Shown here piece by piece: positions 63,466 through 64,000 of a DNA stretch of 64,000 nt; positions within the stretch are counted from its first letter, which is position 1; each line of letters starts with the position of its first letter. A model generated the notes under the pieces. That model searched no databases. It worked only from the letters and a program-made list of their open reading frames with translations, and was not told where the DNA came from. Made by a program: the position numbers and the translations under genes. The stretch covers positions 1-64,000 of the forward strand of contig NZ_FQXG01000009.1 of NCBI RefSeq assembly GCF_900129905.1, written 5' to 3'. This stretch comes from Ferrimonas marina (lineage in GTDB: Bacteria > Pseudomonadota > Gammaproteobacteria > Enterobacterales > Shewanellaceae).

Positions 63466-64000
63466 TTAGAGCCAACGCTGGCTTTTTTCACTGTCGATTT
63501 CAGTGATAACGACAGTATCCGCCGGGGCCGCCTGGAGTGCAAGTGTTGCGCTCATCAACTCGTCGCGACGGAACCAGTGGGCGGTCAGGGTCGCGCCCGG
63601 GCCGTAACGCTCCAGCTGCTTGTGTACGTCGGCCTGGCACTGCAGACCGTCCAAAGCAATCAGGCGATCACCCGCAGCGATGCCGGCGCGGTGGGCGCTG
63701 CCCCCCTCGCTGACGGCCAGCACCTTAACCCCCAGACCTTCCGCTTGCACCCGGGCACCCAGGGAAGCGCTCAGGACCTGCTTGCTGCGGCCTCCTTTGT
63801 CACTGCCGCTGGCGGCTGCGCGCAGTTTCAACTCAACGCCGAAGCCCTCCAGCAGCTGCGCCAGGGGCAGATCCTCGGTGCTGTCCAGGTAGGCAAACAG
63901 GTCCGAGGCGTCTCGGCCCAGCAGCTCGGCGACGATGCGCTGATGGCTGTCCTCGGCGGTGCCGACGCCGGTTTGGCCGTGGTCTTGCCAGAGGCGCTGC
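63466..64000 (-). CDS. M61 family glycyl aminopeptidase, C-terminal part
   Basis: The gene enters from beyond the window end; 177 C-terminal residues are seen. They begin with the end of the M61 helical domain (VAELLGRDASDLFAYL, TEDLPLAQLLEGFGVEL) and continue into a PDZ domain: LGVKVLAVSEGGSAHRAGIAAGDRL, then LIALDGLQ. The active-site part is outside. M61 enzymes cut N-terminal glycine or alanine from peptides. TTG or internal codons near 63831 are not real starts, as homology runs through. Confidence 0.85.
   Translation of the reverse strand, partial: QRLWQDHGQTGVGTAEDSHQRIVAELLGRDASDLFAYLDSTEDLPLAQLLEGFGVELKLRAAASGSDKGGRSKQVLSASLGARVQAEGLGVKVLAVSEGGSAHRAGIAAGDRLIALDGLQCQADVHKQLERYGPGATLTAHWFRRDELMSATLALQAAPADTVVITEIDSEKSQRWL

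Overview
The window is a stretch of GC-rich gammaproteobacterial chromosome. Gene order and protein sequences point to a marine Alteromonadales organism of the Shewanella/Ferrimonas kind. Blocks conserved with Escherichia coli are alaA-yfbR, fldA-ybfE-ybfF-seqA-pgm, mltD-gloB-yafS-rnhA-dnaQ and ybgA-phrB. Lineage traits are a DUF2788 protein, a TIGR03503 protein after dnaQ, a bkd operon, and an astE standing apart from other arginine-degradation genes. The assignment is inference; no rRNA is present to settle it.

Layout. 1-1150: the 3' part of a tRNA-Asp, then about 1 kb of hairpin repeats and terminators without genes. 1172-8712: a GST-like protein, a small membrane protein, the phosphate importer pstSCAB behind candidate Pho boxes, a TM2 protein, a dicarboxylate/amino-acid symporter and a MarC-family protein. 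8876-16092: a leftward set (DUF4397 lipoprotein, dGTPase-like protein, yfbR, alaA, fldA, ybfE, DUF2788, ybfF). 15818-27827: seqA, pgm, a GNAT protein, ylqF/rbgA, msrA (tandem MetJ-like boxes), astE, bkdA1-bkdA2-bkdB, nadA and a CHAD protein. 27850-29200: three tRNA-Ser(GGA) genes with two structured elements that begin with a copy of the tRNA 5' end. 29274-33042: an unknown protein and a ybgA-phrB-SnoaL-DUF2878 operon. 33097-38795: rraA-like, asmA-like, a BsuPI lipoprotein, YIP1, natAB. 38851-44703: mltD, gloB, yafS, rnhA, dnaQ, TIGR03503. 44765-46140: three tRNA-Asp(GTC) genes and a second hairpin-repeat array matching the one at the window start. 46315-50961: a 1548-residue helicase-nuclease of a defence-associated architecture. 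50968-64000: cls, an EEP-family lipoprotein, blc, pepO, a VOC protein, an EamA exporter with a divergent AraC regulator, pdxH, a GNAT protein, a diguanylate cyclase, carbonic anhydrase, a secreted protein, a 59-residue acidic protein and the end of an M61 peptidase.

Most genes are housekeeping: phosphate uptake, nucleotide-pool control by two HD phosphohydrolases, replication control (seqA, dnaQ, rnhA), branched-chain keto-acid oxidation, NAD and PLP synthesis, cell-wall and membrane upkeep. No insertion sequence, prophage or CRISPR array was seen.

The least explained material lies beside the tRNA genes. The tRNA-Asp flanks carry at least ten copies of a two-part hairpin whose sequence varies while base pairing is kept by compensatory changes. 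These arrays are bounded by sequences resembling the two ends of tRNA-Asp. The tRNA-Ser cluster carries a separate three-hairpin element that starts with the first 21 bases of tRNA-Ser. The solitary helicase-nuclease gene directly follows the second array.
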